A stretch of 31,829 nucleotides of DNA. Origin: Gnetum montanum. Its lineage: Eukaryota > Streptophyta > Gnetopsida > Gnetales > Gnetaceae. The stretch covers positions 558,132 through 589,960 of the forward strand of contig MNCI01009376.1 of the NCBI GenBank assembly GCA_015680685.1. The letters are read 5' to 3'. Shown here one piece after another: positions 9,930-20,097 of the stretch. Under the pieces are notes generated by a model, which had not been told where the DNA came from, made no database searches, and saw only the letters and a program-made list of their open reading frames with translations. Position numbers and translations under genes: made by a program. Position 1 is the first letter of the stretch. Each line of letters starts with the position of its first letter.

Positions 9930-12035
9930 AACCCATCCATAGATTAGTAAATATAATGTGTAACTTTAAATTTTTGCATACATTTTCTCATTATTTTGTT
10001 ACACTTTGGCTAAGGTTGGACCATGGTAGATTGATTATTTTATTAATGATTTACTATAGATGTCATTGGAGCTTGTTGGAAAGGTTTAACTCTTTTAATT
10101 TAGTTTTTGATAGTTGATTTTTTAGTTAAGCCTTTGTGGGAGTTAGAAACAATCATGAAAAATTTCTATAAACAATGGCACATTTGTGGCCCCCATGACA
10201 AAGAGCTTACCTCCAATAGCTATAGGGTCAAAGAACAAAGTGATTTGAATAAACCGTTTGTAAGTTATGGGCTCTAAAAATTTGAAAAACTCCCTTGGTG
10301 TTTGTGAGAAAATGTAAAAATTTCAAAGGGTAGTCATGTATATATATACTAGTTTTCCCTTACATCAACAGGGCCTTGTATATGGGGCCTCATATACAAG
10401 GTTTCACCATCGATGGGGTTCTATATATTTGGCCCATTGGAAAAAATTTTCAAATGTTAATATCTCAAAAAATATAAGAAATTTTTCAATGAACTTGGGA
10501 TCCATGGAATTCCAAAAAGACCAAGAATATGATAAAATCATTGAAGAGGATCTTTAAAAGCTCAAAAATTTAAAAATTTAATGCAGAATGCATTTAATGA
10601 ACAAAATTTGTAAAGGAACACATGGTGTGATGCAAAAGATGGATGTACAAGGATTCTATTTACGAGAATGCCTAAGGATAAGGTACTTAATGAACCCAAC
10701 CAAGGGATATGCAAGTGGGCCCTAGCCATAGTAGGCACATGCCTTATTTTACCCTTGCATAACCTCAACCTAAGGAGTCTGTGGGCCCCATAGGTGATTA
10801 ATGGTTAATGGAGGTTAAAGACCAAAACTTGAAAGATTATAACTAAGGATTCAAATACATTAGACTAAGACATGGGATCAAGAACATGAACTTCAGTAGT
10901 AAGGTAAGTTATGGTTAGCATAAATGGATGATGGAGAAGGTGGAATGGAATTCTAAACTAAGGTCATAAGAAGTCCCTTGTAAAGTGCATGTTTACAATG
11001 ACTGAAGAAGATCCATCCTTAGTTCAAATCAAAACCAACCTTTGTTAGTGACTTTGCATTGCCACTCTAGGACTGATCCACCCCCTCAAGACACAAGAGT
11101 GCTTCCACAAAATAGCCACCATTCCATGAAGAGAAGAAAAGAGAAGTAGGAAGTGAGAGAGGGCCTTAGTTAGAGGGGATATTTAGGCATTGGTATCATG
11201 TCTTTCTAGTCCCATAACTAGTGCTTGTAGCCCATTTATTTGTCTAAGTGTGCTTTGAATTTCCATCATGTTTTCTTTCCTTCTTTGGATGGGAACCACA
11301 TTATGCAAAGACTTTATTTGATTTCCTATTAGTGGTTAGAATGGAATCGTAAGAAGTCCATGAAAACATTCAAGCACCCAAGCAAGTAGAATAGTATAAA
11401 GAGTATTGAGCTTCCTTGAAGTCATACCCTATTCAAACCTTTGAATCCTTCCCAATTTCAGAAACTACCAAGGTCACAAATTTATTAAAATTTGATTTAA
11501 GGAAATGGATATCAAACTTCCAAAATAAGAAAAAACATAGAGTTTGTGAATGAGTAGATGTCGTGGACTTACTACCTATTTCATGATAAAGAAACCATGA
11601 CTGAGTCATCAGTACAAAAATTTAAAAATAACAACTAGACATTAGCAAAGAAAACATAAAGCACAAACCACCATTAGTAACAGCTATAGCATCACTATGT
11701 CCTATGGCAATAAAGCACTTTTATTAGCAAAAATCTGAAAATCACACAACAAAACAAAGTAAAATATATAAGAAAGTGTAAAATATCCAAGATAAATTCA
11801 AATGTACTAATGATGGTGTAAAATAAAAAATGATGTAAAAATAGAGAAAAGTTTGAAAATCATAAAGGTGTAAAATAAATAAATTGCAAAATAAAAAATG
11901 TGGAAAACAAAATATAGAAAAATTGAGAAACCATATAGATGATTAGCATGGATGGCCATCTTTCCTATGATTGAGTTGTAAGGAGGAGATTCAAAAAATT
12001 AAGCATGGTTGTCCAACTATTAAGGTATTTGTTGC
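9930..12035. other. Non-coding spacer of element II between integrase and the extra ORF
   Basis: No protein similarity was seen. It contains a TATA-like run (tatatatatac, about 10339-10349) followed by a perfect 11-bp hairpin at 10374-10401, and an A-rich plus-strand stretch (about 11740-11930) with repeated 'gtaaaata'. The part around 10330-10460 resembles the U3 cassettes of the LTRs in style (catcgatgggg, gggcc boxes). Confidence 0.45.
10374..10401. repeat. Perfect 11-bp hairpin with G-rich loop
   Basis: CCTTGTATATG (10374-10384) and CATATACAAGG (10391-10401) are exact reverse complements around the loop gggcct. The arrangement next to a TATA-like run copies the U3 pattern seen in the LTRs, but no LTR ends are visible here. 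Confidence 0.8.
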
Positions 12036-13250
12036 ATTGGCTTAGTTGGGCTCTTGGAAAAGCTTTACTTGTTGGATGTTGACTAATTGCTTTTTATTTG
12101 GGTTCTCGGGTTTGTATATGATCATGGTCCCAAAAGAAAAGGTTTTTTCAATTATATAAGGTCCCTTCCAAAACATTTGGAATTTAGTTTTTTATTGTAC
12201 ATGTGTGGGATTCTAGTAGAGAACCTTATCTCCTAGTTGAAGTTTCACTTTTCTTATTTTTAGATCATGTCATTGTTTGTTGAATGTCATATGTACTTCA
12301 CTCAAAGATAGGGCCACTAATTGGTTTTCATCTAGCATGTTCAGGTTGATTAGTCTTTCTTTTTAGGCTAGACTTAGGTTAAGCTTTACGTCATAGGTTG
12401 TTGAGAGTGTATAAAGCTCAGATTGAATTGGGAGTGTTGGAAGTTTTCTGTACACTAGCTCATATGGAGAGTAGCCAATAGGGAGTTTCCATGTTGAGTA
12501 GTAGGCATAAAGGACATCATTGAGTTTTGTACTCCAATCTCTCTTATATTTGCTTATGGTCCTTATTAGGATCTTTGTAATCTCCCTATTGGTGACTTTT
12601 GCTTGATCATTGGCTTGGGGGAGATAGGGTGTTATTAATTTATATTTAACCCCTAAGCATTGCATCAACTTTTGAAAGGATAATAAATTTCATTGTTAGA
12701 AATTAGTGCACATGGCACCCAAAACTATTTACAACATGTTGTTGTACAAATCTAGTAGCAGTTGATGATGTACAATCAATGATGACTACTGCCTCTACCC
12801 ATTTGGTGTAGTAGTTAATTGCTACGATGATATATAACTTTCCATTGGATATGGGCATAATGGAATCCATGAAGTATATGCCCCATATTTCAAAGGATTC
12901 TAGTGGTTGAATCCACTATTGAGGACCCTCCATTCGAGTGGTCATCCCACCATCTCATTGACAATGTTCAAAAGATTGGATAAATTGGTGGATGTCCTTG
13001 AAGATTGTAGGCCAATAGTATCCTGCCATTAGGATTTTTATGGTTGTGTATCTCCCTACATAGTGGTATCTACAAGGGCCTTCATGAGCATCTTGGAGAA
13101 CACGCAATTAATCCACATCAAGGACACACCAACAAACTAGGCCATCGGCACATACCTTGTAAAGGTATCTGTTGATTTCCATGAAGTACTTTGCCTGGTG
13201 AAGAAACCGTTGTTTCTTCCTAAAGTCCAGATCTTGCGGCATCTCCTAAG
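12036..13250 (-). pseudogene. Integrase of element II
   Basis: Integrase cuts and joins the DNA copy into the chromosome. Reading down: an upstream segment with FRKKQRFLHQAKYF and LYKVCADGL; the zinc-binding H2C2-like region (DAHEGPCRYHYVG, then MAGYYWPTIFKDIHQF, ending EHCQ with the last Cys lost; about 12960-13095); the core with FMDSIMPISNGKLYIIVA and YYTKWVEAV (about 12780-12885), where the first catalytic Asp is replaced by Tyr (GIYFMD); a frameshift near the second Asp; then an open frame at 12363-12668 with ITPYLPQAN, TNREITKIL and LNDVLYAYY, carrying the region of the third acidic residue. The C-terminal part (12060-12300) reads LQLGDKVLY and FWKGPYIIEK, a GPY/F-type domain. There is no chromodomain. 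At least two of three catalytic residues are lost, so it should be inactive. Confidence 0.85.
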
Positions 13251-13349
13251 TGAGAAGGTAAGTGAGAATGAAATCATATCATTTTGGTTCAAGGGGCACT
13301 TGGTCATTTATTGCTCTTATAAAGTGGAGTTCATTTAGAAATTGATTAG

Positions 13350-13775
13350 AGAGCAAACTCTCCTTCTCTTTATTATCCCATCTTAACTAAGAGAGATGGT
13401 AAGCAACCACATTCTCAATCCCTTTCCTATCTACCATTGTAAGATTGAATTCCTGAAAGATCACAAGAACCATATGATATGGGGAGTCACCATAGGCTTA
13501 TTCATAAAAAAGTATATGGCACTATGATCTATGTGCACAAACACTATGTAGCCATGCACAAAGTACCTTCACTTTTTAAGAGCATACACCACTGCCATCA
13601 ATTCTTTCTCAGTTGTAGTGTAATTCAATTGTACATCCATAATGCTTTGGCTCATGCAGTGGATGTAATATGAACATTTATTATTGTCCAACTACATAAT
13701 CACAACTCTCAAGGCATAATTAAATGCATCTATCATTATATAAAATGGCCTGGACCAATTTGGTGCTCATAGAAT
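13350..13775 (-). pseudogene. RNase H of element II
   Basis: This domain degrades RNA in the RNA-DNA hybrid. It starts after the RT connection with RPFYIMIDAFNYALRVVIM (the Asp of IDA is a normal catalytic position), then YYIHCMSQSIMDVQLNYTTT and EKELMAVVYALKK (13572-13625; the catalytic Glu region), then FVHIDHSAIYFFMNKPMVTP (about 13490-13540, with the third Asp kept). A frameshift and stops follow, after which DRKGIENVVAYHLS can be read in another frame. Key acidic residues survive, unlike in element I. Confidence 0.8.
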
Positions 13776-14700
13776 TATAGTTTCTATGAGTTTTTCCTTT
13801 AGTAGTTGGAGCACATGTTTGCACTCCTTAGTCCAGAAAAATGGAGCATCTTTCTTTGTAAGCTTAAGTACTGGCTTTTCAATCCTAGAGAAATTCTCTA
13901 TGAATCCTTGGTTGTAGCTAGTATGTCCAAAGAATGAGCAAATGTCTTTGACTATCTTTGGTTGGCATGTAATTTTTTGGATGACCCTTATCTTTTCCAA
14001 GTCTACCTTAATCCCTACCTAAGTAATTCTATGCCCTAGTACTATGCATTCCTTAACAATTAAATAGATTTTCTACCAATTGAGCCTAAGTTTTGTTTCA
14101 ACACATCTTTTTAATACTTGCTTAAGGCGATCTAGGGCATGGTAAAATGTAGCCCCATAGGTAGAGAAGTCATCCATAAAGACTTCTACCCTGCTACCAA
14201 TCTACCATTGAAAAATTCGAAGGACTAGGTATTAAAATGTTGCAAGCCATTGCATAAACCAAATGGCACCTTATAATATGCAAACGTTCCCTAGGGAACT
14301 CGTGAATCTTGTCTTGGGCTAATCCTCTAGCACAATCTAGATCTAGTTATAACCATTATAACCATCCAATAAGCTATAATAGCAATGCTTGGAGCTAGTG
14401 TCCAACACTTGGTCCAAAAATAGCAATGGAAAATTATGTTCAAATGTTGCTATATTCAATAGCCTAAAGTGAATGTAGGCCTACCACTTGCCACCTTTCT
14501 TTGGCACAATTACTAGTGAGCTAACCCACTCACTATCTGTAATGGAATAGATGAACCCCACCTTGAGGAGTTGTTCTATTTTCACCTTGACGATTTGCTT
14601 CAACTTGGGATTCAGCTACCTTGGTGGCTACCTTCTTGGCTTCATGGTTGGGTAGGTGTAAATGTGATGCTAGCATATCCTTAGATCAATCCCTGTCAAT
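13767..14700 (-). pseudogene. Reverse transcriptase of element II
   Basis: RT copies the element RNA into DNA inside virus-like particles. From the N-terminal side: LNPKLKQIVKVKIEQLL, then YSITDSEWVSSLVIVPKKGG (about 14490-14560), LDQVLDTSSKHCYYSLLDGY and NGYN (about 14340-14430), PKTRFTSSLGN, the LCN-like box, and the active site EVFMDDFSTYG (14160-14186) with both Asp intact. It continues as ALDRLKQVLKRC, ECIVLGHRIT and, in the open frame 13767-14000, CSFFGHTSYNQGFIENFSRI and KDAPFFWTKECKHVLQLL, the link to RNase H. Stops are scattered at former Gln or Trp codons. The insertion between VPKKGG and the LN motif that marks classic Athila RT is absent, so the clade may be an Athila relative. 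It shares its frame with protease at the 14670 junction, so PR-RT was one polyprotein. Confidence 0.88.
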
Positions 14701-15115
14701 TTGGGATATACCCAAGTAAAGGTTATTGGCCATTTGTTGATGACCATGAATAGCTTGTCTTTTTGTTTAGGAGGAAGATTTGCATTTATTATAATTGGCT
14801 TGCCGTTGTTTAAAAATGTATCAATTATGCCTAACCAAGCCCTTCCTATAATGATGGGGAAATTTCCCTTGTAGTTTTTTATCTTGATCACTTGAAAATT
14901 GGTAGGGTAGGACCACCCACAAACTATGGTCATAATGTCATCCACTAACCCTAAAGGAATAGTGATTGATTGATCTACCAAATCTAAATGGATGTTCCTC
15001 TTCTTGAGAGGTTGTAGGTGCTAGGCCTTGTGCATGGGAGATGAGATTGACACTAGAACTAGAATCAAGAAGATGCTTGAATGGCTCATGTCCAATGATT
15101 TGTAAGTAAATGAGA
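14670..15115 (-). pseudogene. Retropepsin-like aspartic protease of element II
   Basis: This enzyme would cut the Gag-Pol polyprotein. The catalytic loop reads LLDSSSSVNLIS (about 15040-15075; Asp codon 15064-15066), matching the family pattern D-[LST]-G-[AS]-S-V-N-L with the Gly changed to Ser, a G-to-A type change. After a frameshift near 14990 the open frame 14670-14981 continues with ITIPLGLVDDIMTIV, YPTNFQVIKIKNYKGNFPII and IGRAWLG (about 14830-14870), which is the second conserved region of plant Ty3 proteases. The frame runs straight into RT. Loss of the Gly after the catalytic Asp would be expected to damage activity. Confidence 0.82.
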
Positions 15116-15118
15116 GGA

Positions 15119-15818
15119 CTTCCCAAGTTGGATCTTTTTGTGAAAATATTTCTAGCCTTGATCCAATTGGAAACAGCATGAGTAACATCTGAGTATGGAT
15201 TTAAGGTATTTTTTGGTTTGAAATGCACTTGAATGTGTTTGATGTAGAGGATGAGGGTGTTGGAGATAAAAGGTGACCAACCAAATTAGGTTATGAGGGT
15301 TTGGAAGGACTATTGGGTCATAAAAAGGGTTATTTCCAAGACCGATTATTTGAATCACTTAGCTAGTCGGCAAGTTGAAAATGTATAATCCTCATAGCAT
15401 TTTGTTGTTTTAGTTGTGTGAAAATGGATGCAAAGGATGGTATTAATATGGGTTCTCCCCTCGAGTAGATGATGAATGAGTTCAATGGTACTTTGGAGGG
15501 TAAGAGTGATGCTAGAATGAGGCATGGCTAGCAAAACATTGTAGAGAGATGAGTTGTTGAACATAATACCCATATGGATCTGGATGCCTGTAGGGGTACT
15601 GCTATCTTGGTAGTGGCATTCCCCATGACTATGGTTTGTGCCACTATTGATATTATTCATATGGTTGTGGTGGAGTTCCACTTGGTTAGTAAGCCTATTG
15701 TTGGTAGTGGAACTACCTTAGATTGCCTTGAGGATAAGGAAATCATCTAGGTTCTTTCCTTTGTACTAGTTGAGGATTCAATGTGTACATCCTAGACTTG
15801 TAAGTGTGACAACATAGG
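15119..15818 (-). pseudogene. Gag-protease linker region of element II
   Basis: Between the gag zinc knuckle and protease the minus strand shows only short frames (15152-15358 and 15355-15681) rich in His, Asn, Ser, Thr and Gln, typical of the unstructured C-terminal part of plant gypsy Gag. No domain is recognisable. Stops and shifts prevent a single reading. It is listed because it completes the gag-pol region. Confidence 0.45.
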
Positions 15819-15857
15819 GCAACATCCCTTAGGATGTTCATATTGACAAATGTCACA
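15819..15857 (-). other. Gag zinc knuckle CX2CX3HX4C
   Basis: The minus strand encodes CDICQYEHPKGCC, which fits C-X2-C-X3-H-X4-C with all four ligands present. The three-residue spacing before His differs from the common X4 retroviral knuckle; I recall this spacing from Athila/TAT Gag proteins. It is preceded by an acidic stretch (ETYSEDDVG). Confidence 0.75.
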
Positions 15858-17452
15858 TCCAACATCATCTTCAGAGTATGTCTCTATAGTTTCTTTTACT
15901 ATAGCAGCTTTTCCCTTACCTCTCTAGTAGGCACGTTTAGCTTTTTTCCACCTCCTACAATTACAATTACTATTTTGCTCTTTGGATTCTTCAACAATAT
16001 TTATAGCAATTTGGAAATTTTTATCCAAAGAGTTCCATAATTTATCAACCTTTTCCAAAATATCAAAAATAGAATTTTGGATGGGCAAGGTTTTCTTATT
16101 CACCATTTCATTGAGCGGTGACTCCTCCTCATCACAAAATTAGGCCTCCTTTTTCCTGATGGAGAGCTCCCTATTATATTCTTTTGCACTTTTCCTTTTT
16201 TATAACTCACCTTCTTCTTTTGTAACTTGCTTTATTAGCATTTGTATCTGATGAGCTCTTAGTTTGGATAGTCTCCCTTGGGAACAAACCCCAAGAGTTC
16301 TTCTGGTTCATGCTCTAAACCCATCTATGATGTGGTAGAGTTGTTCCCTTTGAGAATAACCATGGCCAGAGCATCGATGTAGGAGAGAATAGTATATGTC
16401 CATGGAAGCATCCAAGGGTTCATGTGATTCTTGTTTCTAGCCTTGGATTTACCTTCTTAGATTGGACACTCTGGAGTACATATGATATTTGTATTAAATA
16501 GATCTAGCATTATACTCCATCTGCAGATGGATTCTGTCTCCAAGGACCAGCACCAAGCTTTTGCTTTCTTAATGAGTATCCTAGGGAAGAGTTTGAGTTT
16601 CTATGAATCATTTTCATTGTTTTGTAAGGTGTAGGGATTGTGAAAGGCTTGTAGATGATTCTACAGATTAGAGTTATATTCTCCCTCAAATCTTTGGATA
16701 TTGTTCATATCTAAGGACTTGATCCAACCATCTTTCACATGCTTGGTTGGAATCTTAACTACCTTTGCAATGTTTAGCATACTTTGAGATGCCAACAAAG
16801 GCTCATCATCATTAGTATTTCATTGTCACTGATGATGTCCTTTGTTATCCCTTTGATTATTGTGGGCATGGTAATTAGTATTATTGCCTCGATGCTGACC
16901 TCCATCACAGTTGTTTCTTCTATGACATTTTTCAGAATCATAAGAGGAAGAAGAAGCAGATGCAGAAGGAGAAGGTGAAGAGAGAGGAGGACTACCACCT
17001 CCATGGTATCTGCAAATTCCCCTTCAATTATCATGGTCACGTTCATCAATTTTTCTATCATTGTGATGCTTATTTGACCCCTTACCTTGACTACCATCTT
17101 TCCCTAAACCTAAATTGTGGATTGTACACTGCAAATTTAGGGTCACAACCTCATCACTAGTAAAAAATGGTAGAGAATATTCATGCTGAGAGCCCTCAAA
17201 GAGAGTGTCCTCATTGTTGTTTTGGTTCATTAGGAATTCTGGATTAGTGAATTGTTTCCCTATTTCATCCTCGTGATGCCTCTCTCGATGTCAATCTTGC
17301 TTGCATTGTGTTTTAATGAGACAATAGTGTCAAGTGTCATAACCATTCACAATGTATTCCTCTTAAAGATCCAAGGTGTCTACCTTCTTTAAAGTTTGAA
17401 GTAGCATATCAGGCATAGATTGATTAAGGGGCAATACAATGTTGCCTTCCAT
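15819..17452 (-). pseudogene. Gag of element II (capsid and nucleocapsid, degenerate)
   Basis: Gag builds the cytoplasmic virus-like particle and binds RNA. The first candidate start is the ATG at 17450-17452 (MEGNIVLPLNQ), with an alternative at 17414-17416 (MPDMLLQTLKKV). The reading passes MNQNNNEDTLFEG (17230), a Ser/Pro-rich stretch (about 16950-17010), a His/Asn-rich stretch, then LNIAKVVKIPTKHVKDGW and RFEGEYNSNL, the start of the capsid-like domain. AKAWCWSLETESI (about 16510-16560) and, after a frameshift, LLHRCSGHGYSQREQLYHII match the conserved W...L...F and R..P.HG....L pattern of retrotransposon Gag. The end holds a zinc knuckle (15819-15857). Most stops are at Gln or Arg positions. 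Overall identity is good; exact borders are approximate. Confidence 0.78.
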
Positions 17453-17717
17453 ATCACATCATTGCAATTGCTCATCGTGATGTAGGATGAAGGTGATATC
17501 ACAAACTCATTTGGATGAGTATATATCACTTTGCACTCTTGTGGGACCTGCAGTTTTATTTAATTTCACCTATGAGAAGAAGACATTTTGCAAAAAAATA
17601 AAGTATCAATGTGCTTTTGTAATTATGAAATATGGGAATGATATCAACCTTAGGGTTTGTCCTATGATATTAATGATATTCACTAACCTAGGTAACACAC
17701 ATTTCAATAAAAGAAAG
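17453..17717 (-). other. 5' untranslated leader of element II
   Basis: Between the primer binding site and the gag start lie about 265 bases without a clear frame of their own, although the gag frame may extend a little further up. A packaging signal would be expected here but cannot be seen from sequence alone. Confidence 0.4.
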
Positions 17718-17735
17718 TTCTCAACAATGATGCTA
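17718..17735 (-). other. Primer binding site of element II, degenerate tRNA-Asp type
   Basis: One base after the LTR C end the minus strand reads TAGCATCATTGTTGAGAA. Compared with the tRNA-Asp type site TGGCGCCGTTGCCGGGGA, which I recall for Athila-group elements, 10 of 18 bases match and all 8 differences are C/T or G/A transitions. The position next to the LTR is exactly right. Confidence 0.65.
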
Positions 17736-18328
17736 ATGATGAGCAATGAAGGATACCCCTACACCCAACCATACAAATCATAGAGTGCTCATGCGTGATC
17801 GAGTTGAATTCTATGGACTCTTTAGTTTCCAATGCACTAGTGTTCTAAGAAGTGAACTTTACCCTAATGGTTATTTGTTGTCTTCTCAAATACACTAGTG
17901 AAGTACAAAGGTATGGTTAAGTGTAATTGAGACATATGATTTTTATCATTTTATGTTTTATGTTCTTTGGTGCTTGGAGAGAGAGATAAAGTAATTTAAT
18001 TTAGCTAACTAACTTATCTCTAACTAGTCCTAACATAAGCATCCAATCCTACTTTTCGTACATGTCTTGAACTAATGTATTTATTGCTAGGTGACCAAGT
18101 GCTATGCTACTAGGTGTACTAAGAAATAAAACTATTGGGATTATCAAGCAAATACGTGTTACGCTTGATGTAGTGGTACTTATGTATTTAATCTATCTAG
18201 CTTATCTCACTTAATTACTTAATTAGATTACTTACTAGAAATCATTGAATAAATAACTGAAAGAAGTAAATGCATGAATAAATATCTAAACTATCCAAAA
18301 TGTTGCAAGGTTTATCGAGAAGCTTATC

Positions 18329-18334
18329 TTTATT
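18329..18334 (-). terminator. LTR C polyadenylation signal
   Basis: AATAAA on the minus strand in R, at the position equivalent to the signals in LTRs B and D. Confidence 0.55.
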
Positions 18335-18504
18335 ACCATAAACATTATCATGCTCAGGTATAACAATGCTCAAATAAAGATCCATATACTCAATGACTCC
18401 TGTTGCAAGCACTCAGGAAAGATATTCTATCTTTCAAATAGACAAACTACAAGAGATCTACTACTACTATCAATATAATGCCCATAAACATGCCTAAGAG
18501 TTCA

Positions 18505-18513
18505 TATTTAAAG
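18505..18513 (-). promoter_or_regulatory. LTR C TATA box, mutated
   Basis: The plus strand reads atatttaaag, so the minus strand has CTTTAAATAT where the other LTRs have CTATAAAT. One change has weakened the box in the very LTR that would drive element II. Confidence 0.5.
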
Positions 18514-18573
18514 TTTTTTTTCTTGGGCTTCATTGATGGAGCCCTGTAGAAGTAGCATACACTACATTGACAT

Positions 18574-18624
18574 GGCCCTGTCGATGATGCAACACCACAT
18601 AAATGGGGCCTCATCGACAAGGCC
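18574..18624. repeat. Long U3 hairpin in LTR C
   Basis: GGCCcTGTCGATGA (18574-18587) pairs with TCATCGACAaGGCC (18611-18624) with one mismatch in 14 and a 23-base loop. It occupies the U3 region where LTR B has its own hairpin, but the paired sequence is different. Confidence 0.75.
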
Positions 18625-18667
18625 ACATCAGTGGGGGCTTGTTGAAATGACACTTTGATGCTTATCA

Positions 18668-18989
18668 AGGGGTAATAGAGGTGATGTGAGATAAGCACTT
18701 TTGAAATAGTGGGAAAAGCTAACCAAATCTTCTGCATCGAGATTACTTAGTAACTTACTGCCATGATGAGTCACACCTATGTGATGACTTCAGTCTTGAT
18801 CCTATAAGCAAAACTCCAAGAGTAAAAGAAGACATATCAAAGAATTCATGCAATTCATCTATCATGCCAAAAAGAAAGAACAAGAGGTTACACAGGCTCA
18901 CTAGTTATAGGATACAAAAGTTATTGGCATTGAATGTCTATTAATACCTACAAACGAAATAAATATGGGCTATAGAAAAATAGGTTAGT
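18668..18989. other. Flank of element II, probably 3' side of the TAT-like element
   Basis: No frame is seen. It lies just downstream, on the minus strand, of the TAT-like integrase C-terminus and may be that element's trailing sequence, cut by the insertion of element II at 18667. Confidence 0.35.
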
Positions 18990-20097
18990 GTTAGATATAA
19001 AAAGGTTTAAAATAGAAATCATTGATTGAGTTGACCAATTCATTCCCATTCATGTCTACCAATCTTAATGCCTCATTGCCATAGGCTTTGGTAACCAAGA
19101 AAGGTCCCTTCCAATTGGTTGAGAACATGTCTGCATGTTCATGAATGATCTTAAGAGTAAGGTCTCCTTTCTTGACTTTTCATCTATTTAGATCATGTTG
19201 ATGCTATTTTTTCTACCTCTCTTAATACCATTTAATATGAGCCAATGTCTATATTCACTACTCCTTTACCAAATCGAGATCAATGATGTGTATCTCCTTA
19301 TTTTGTTCATCATTGATGAAGTTAGATAGAACCATCCTTAAGGATGATACCTACAATTCATGAGGTAGAATATCTTCTAATCTATAAACAATACTATATG
19401 GTATGACACCAATTGCAATTTGAAAGATTGTTCTATAGGTCCATAGTGCATGTATAAGCCATTCATGCCACTTGCATGTACTACTATTTAGCATCTTTTA
19501 AAGCATTCTTATGATGACTTTATTACTTACTTAGACTTGTCCATTAGCTTAAGGATAATATGATGATGAAAAGAAATGCTTGATGCTCAATTGTTGATTG
19601 CATTTCTTGGCTACCAAACTATGGTCCATTTTTTGTAACTATAGTTAAGGGTATGCCAAAATAGGACACTATTTTGTCTAATATAAATTTATAGACTTAT
19701 TGGGACATTATTTTCCTTAGAGGAATAGCTTCAATCCACTTGGTAAAGTATTTGGTTGCATTGATGATGAAGCTATGCCCTGTAGAAGATTTAGGTATTA
19801 AATAATGTATATTACCCATCATTAAAATGGTTAAGTTATCTGAGTAGTATGTAGCTCACTTGGTGGTACATGTATTAAGTTACTATGATGTTGACAAGTA
19901 TCACAAGTTTTAACCTTTTGTAGGCAGTTGCTTTCCATGTAGGACCAATAGTATCCTAATTGTCTAATCTTTGCATCCATGGCTCTAGGTCCTATATGAC
20001 CTCCACATGTACCTTTGTGAACTTGTTCAAGGACTATGCAAGCTTCAATTTTTCCCAAGCACACCAATAGTATGCCATCATAGGACCTTCAACATAG
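18990..20097 (-). pseudogene. Integrase of a TAT/Ogre-like Ty3/gypsy element, broken at its N-terminal side
   Basis: The open frame 19831-20067 carries the zinc-binding domain: EQVHKGTCGGHIG, LGYYWSYMESNC, then KTCDTCQHHSNLIHVPPSEL. The CxxC pair, first His and the PPSEL ending are typical of TAT/Ogre integrases. The frame can be followed up to RSYDGILL at about 20090, where the chromovirus LTR begins. Further down are INATKYFTKWIEAIPLRK (about 19700-19760), FGIPLTIVTKNGP, then FFSSSYYP and ANGQV, KWHEWLIHALWTYRTI, and an end with NWKGPFLVTKAYGNEALRLV. The first catalytic Asp (WGID pattern) reads WVIY and the second (TDNG pattern) reads TKNG, so the enzyme is dead. RT and upstream parts are absent from the window. 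Confidence 0.8.

Larger units (their letters stand above)
5933..18667 (-). mobile_element. Element II: near full-length Ty3/gypsy retrotransposon, Athila/TAT group (non-chromovirus), degenerate
   Basis: Two related LTRs (5933-6830 and 17737-18667) bracket an 11-kb interior on the minus strand. Order from the 5' LTR: tRNA-type primer binding site, gag with a zinc knuckle, protease, RT, RNase H, integrase with a GPY/F-like end, a 2.1-kb spacer, an extra ORF, polypurine tract and 3' LTR. PR-RT-RH-INT is the Ty3/gypsy order. Sequence style (FMDDF, KELMAVVYA, GYYWPT, PYxPQAN) and the absence of a chromodomain place it among the non-chromoviruses; RT lacks the long insertion I would expect in classic Athila, so the exact clade is open. 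Total length is about 12.7 kb. No matching target duplication was found (flanks ...tatggc and aggggt...). Every ORF is broken, so it is non-autonomous. Confidence 0.85.
17737..18667 (-). repeat. LTR C, 5' LTR of element II
   Basis: 931 bp, beginning tgatgagc on the plus strand (17737) and ending gcttatca (18660-18667), so the ends form an inverted repeat with one mismatch. It is collinear with LTR B. TATA is at about 18505-18513, AATAAA at 18329-18334, and U3 contains a long hairpin at 18574-18624. The primer binding site follows immediately, which fixes it as the 5' LTR. Confidence 0.83.

Noticed and set aside
16784-16978. Plus-strand frame of Ile/Ser/Arg-rich sequence
   Set aside because: Antisense to the Ser/Pro- and His/Asn-rich part of element II Gag.
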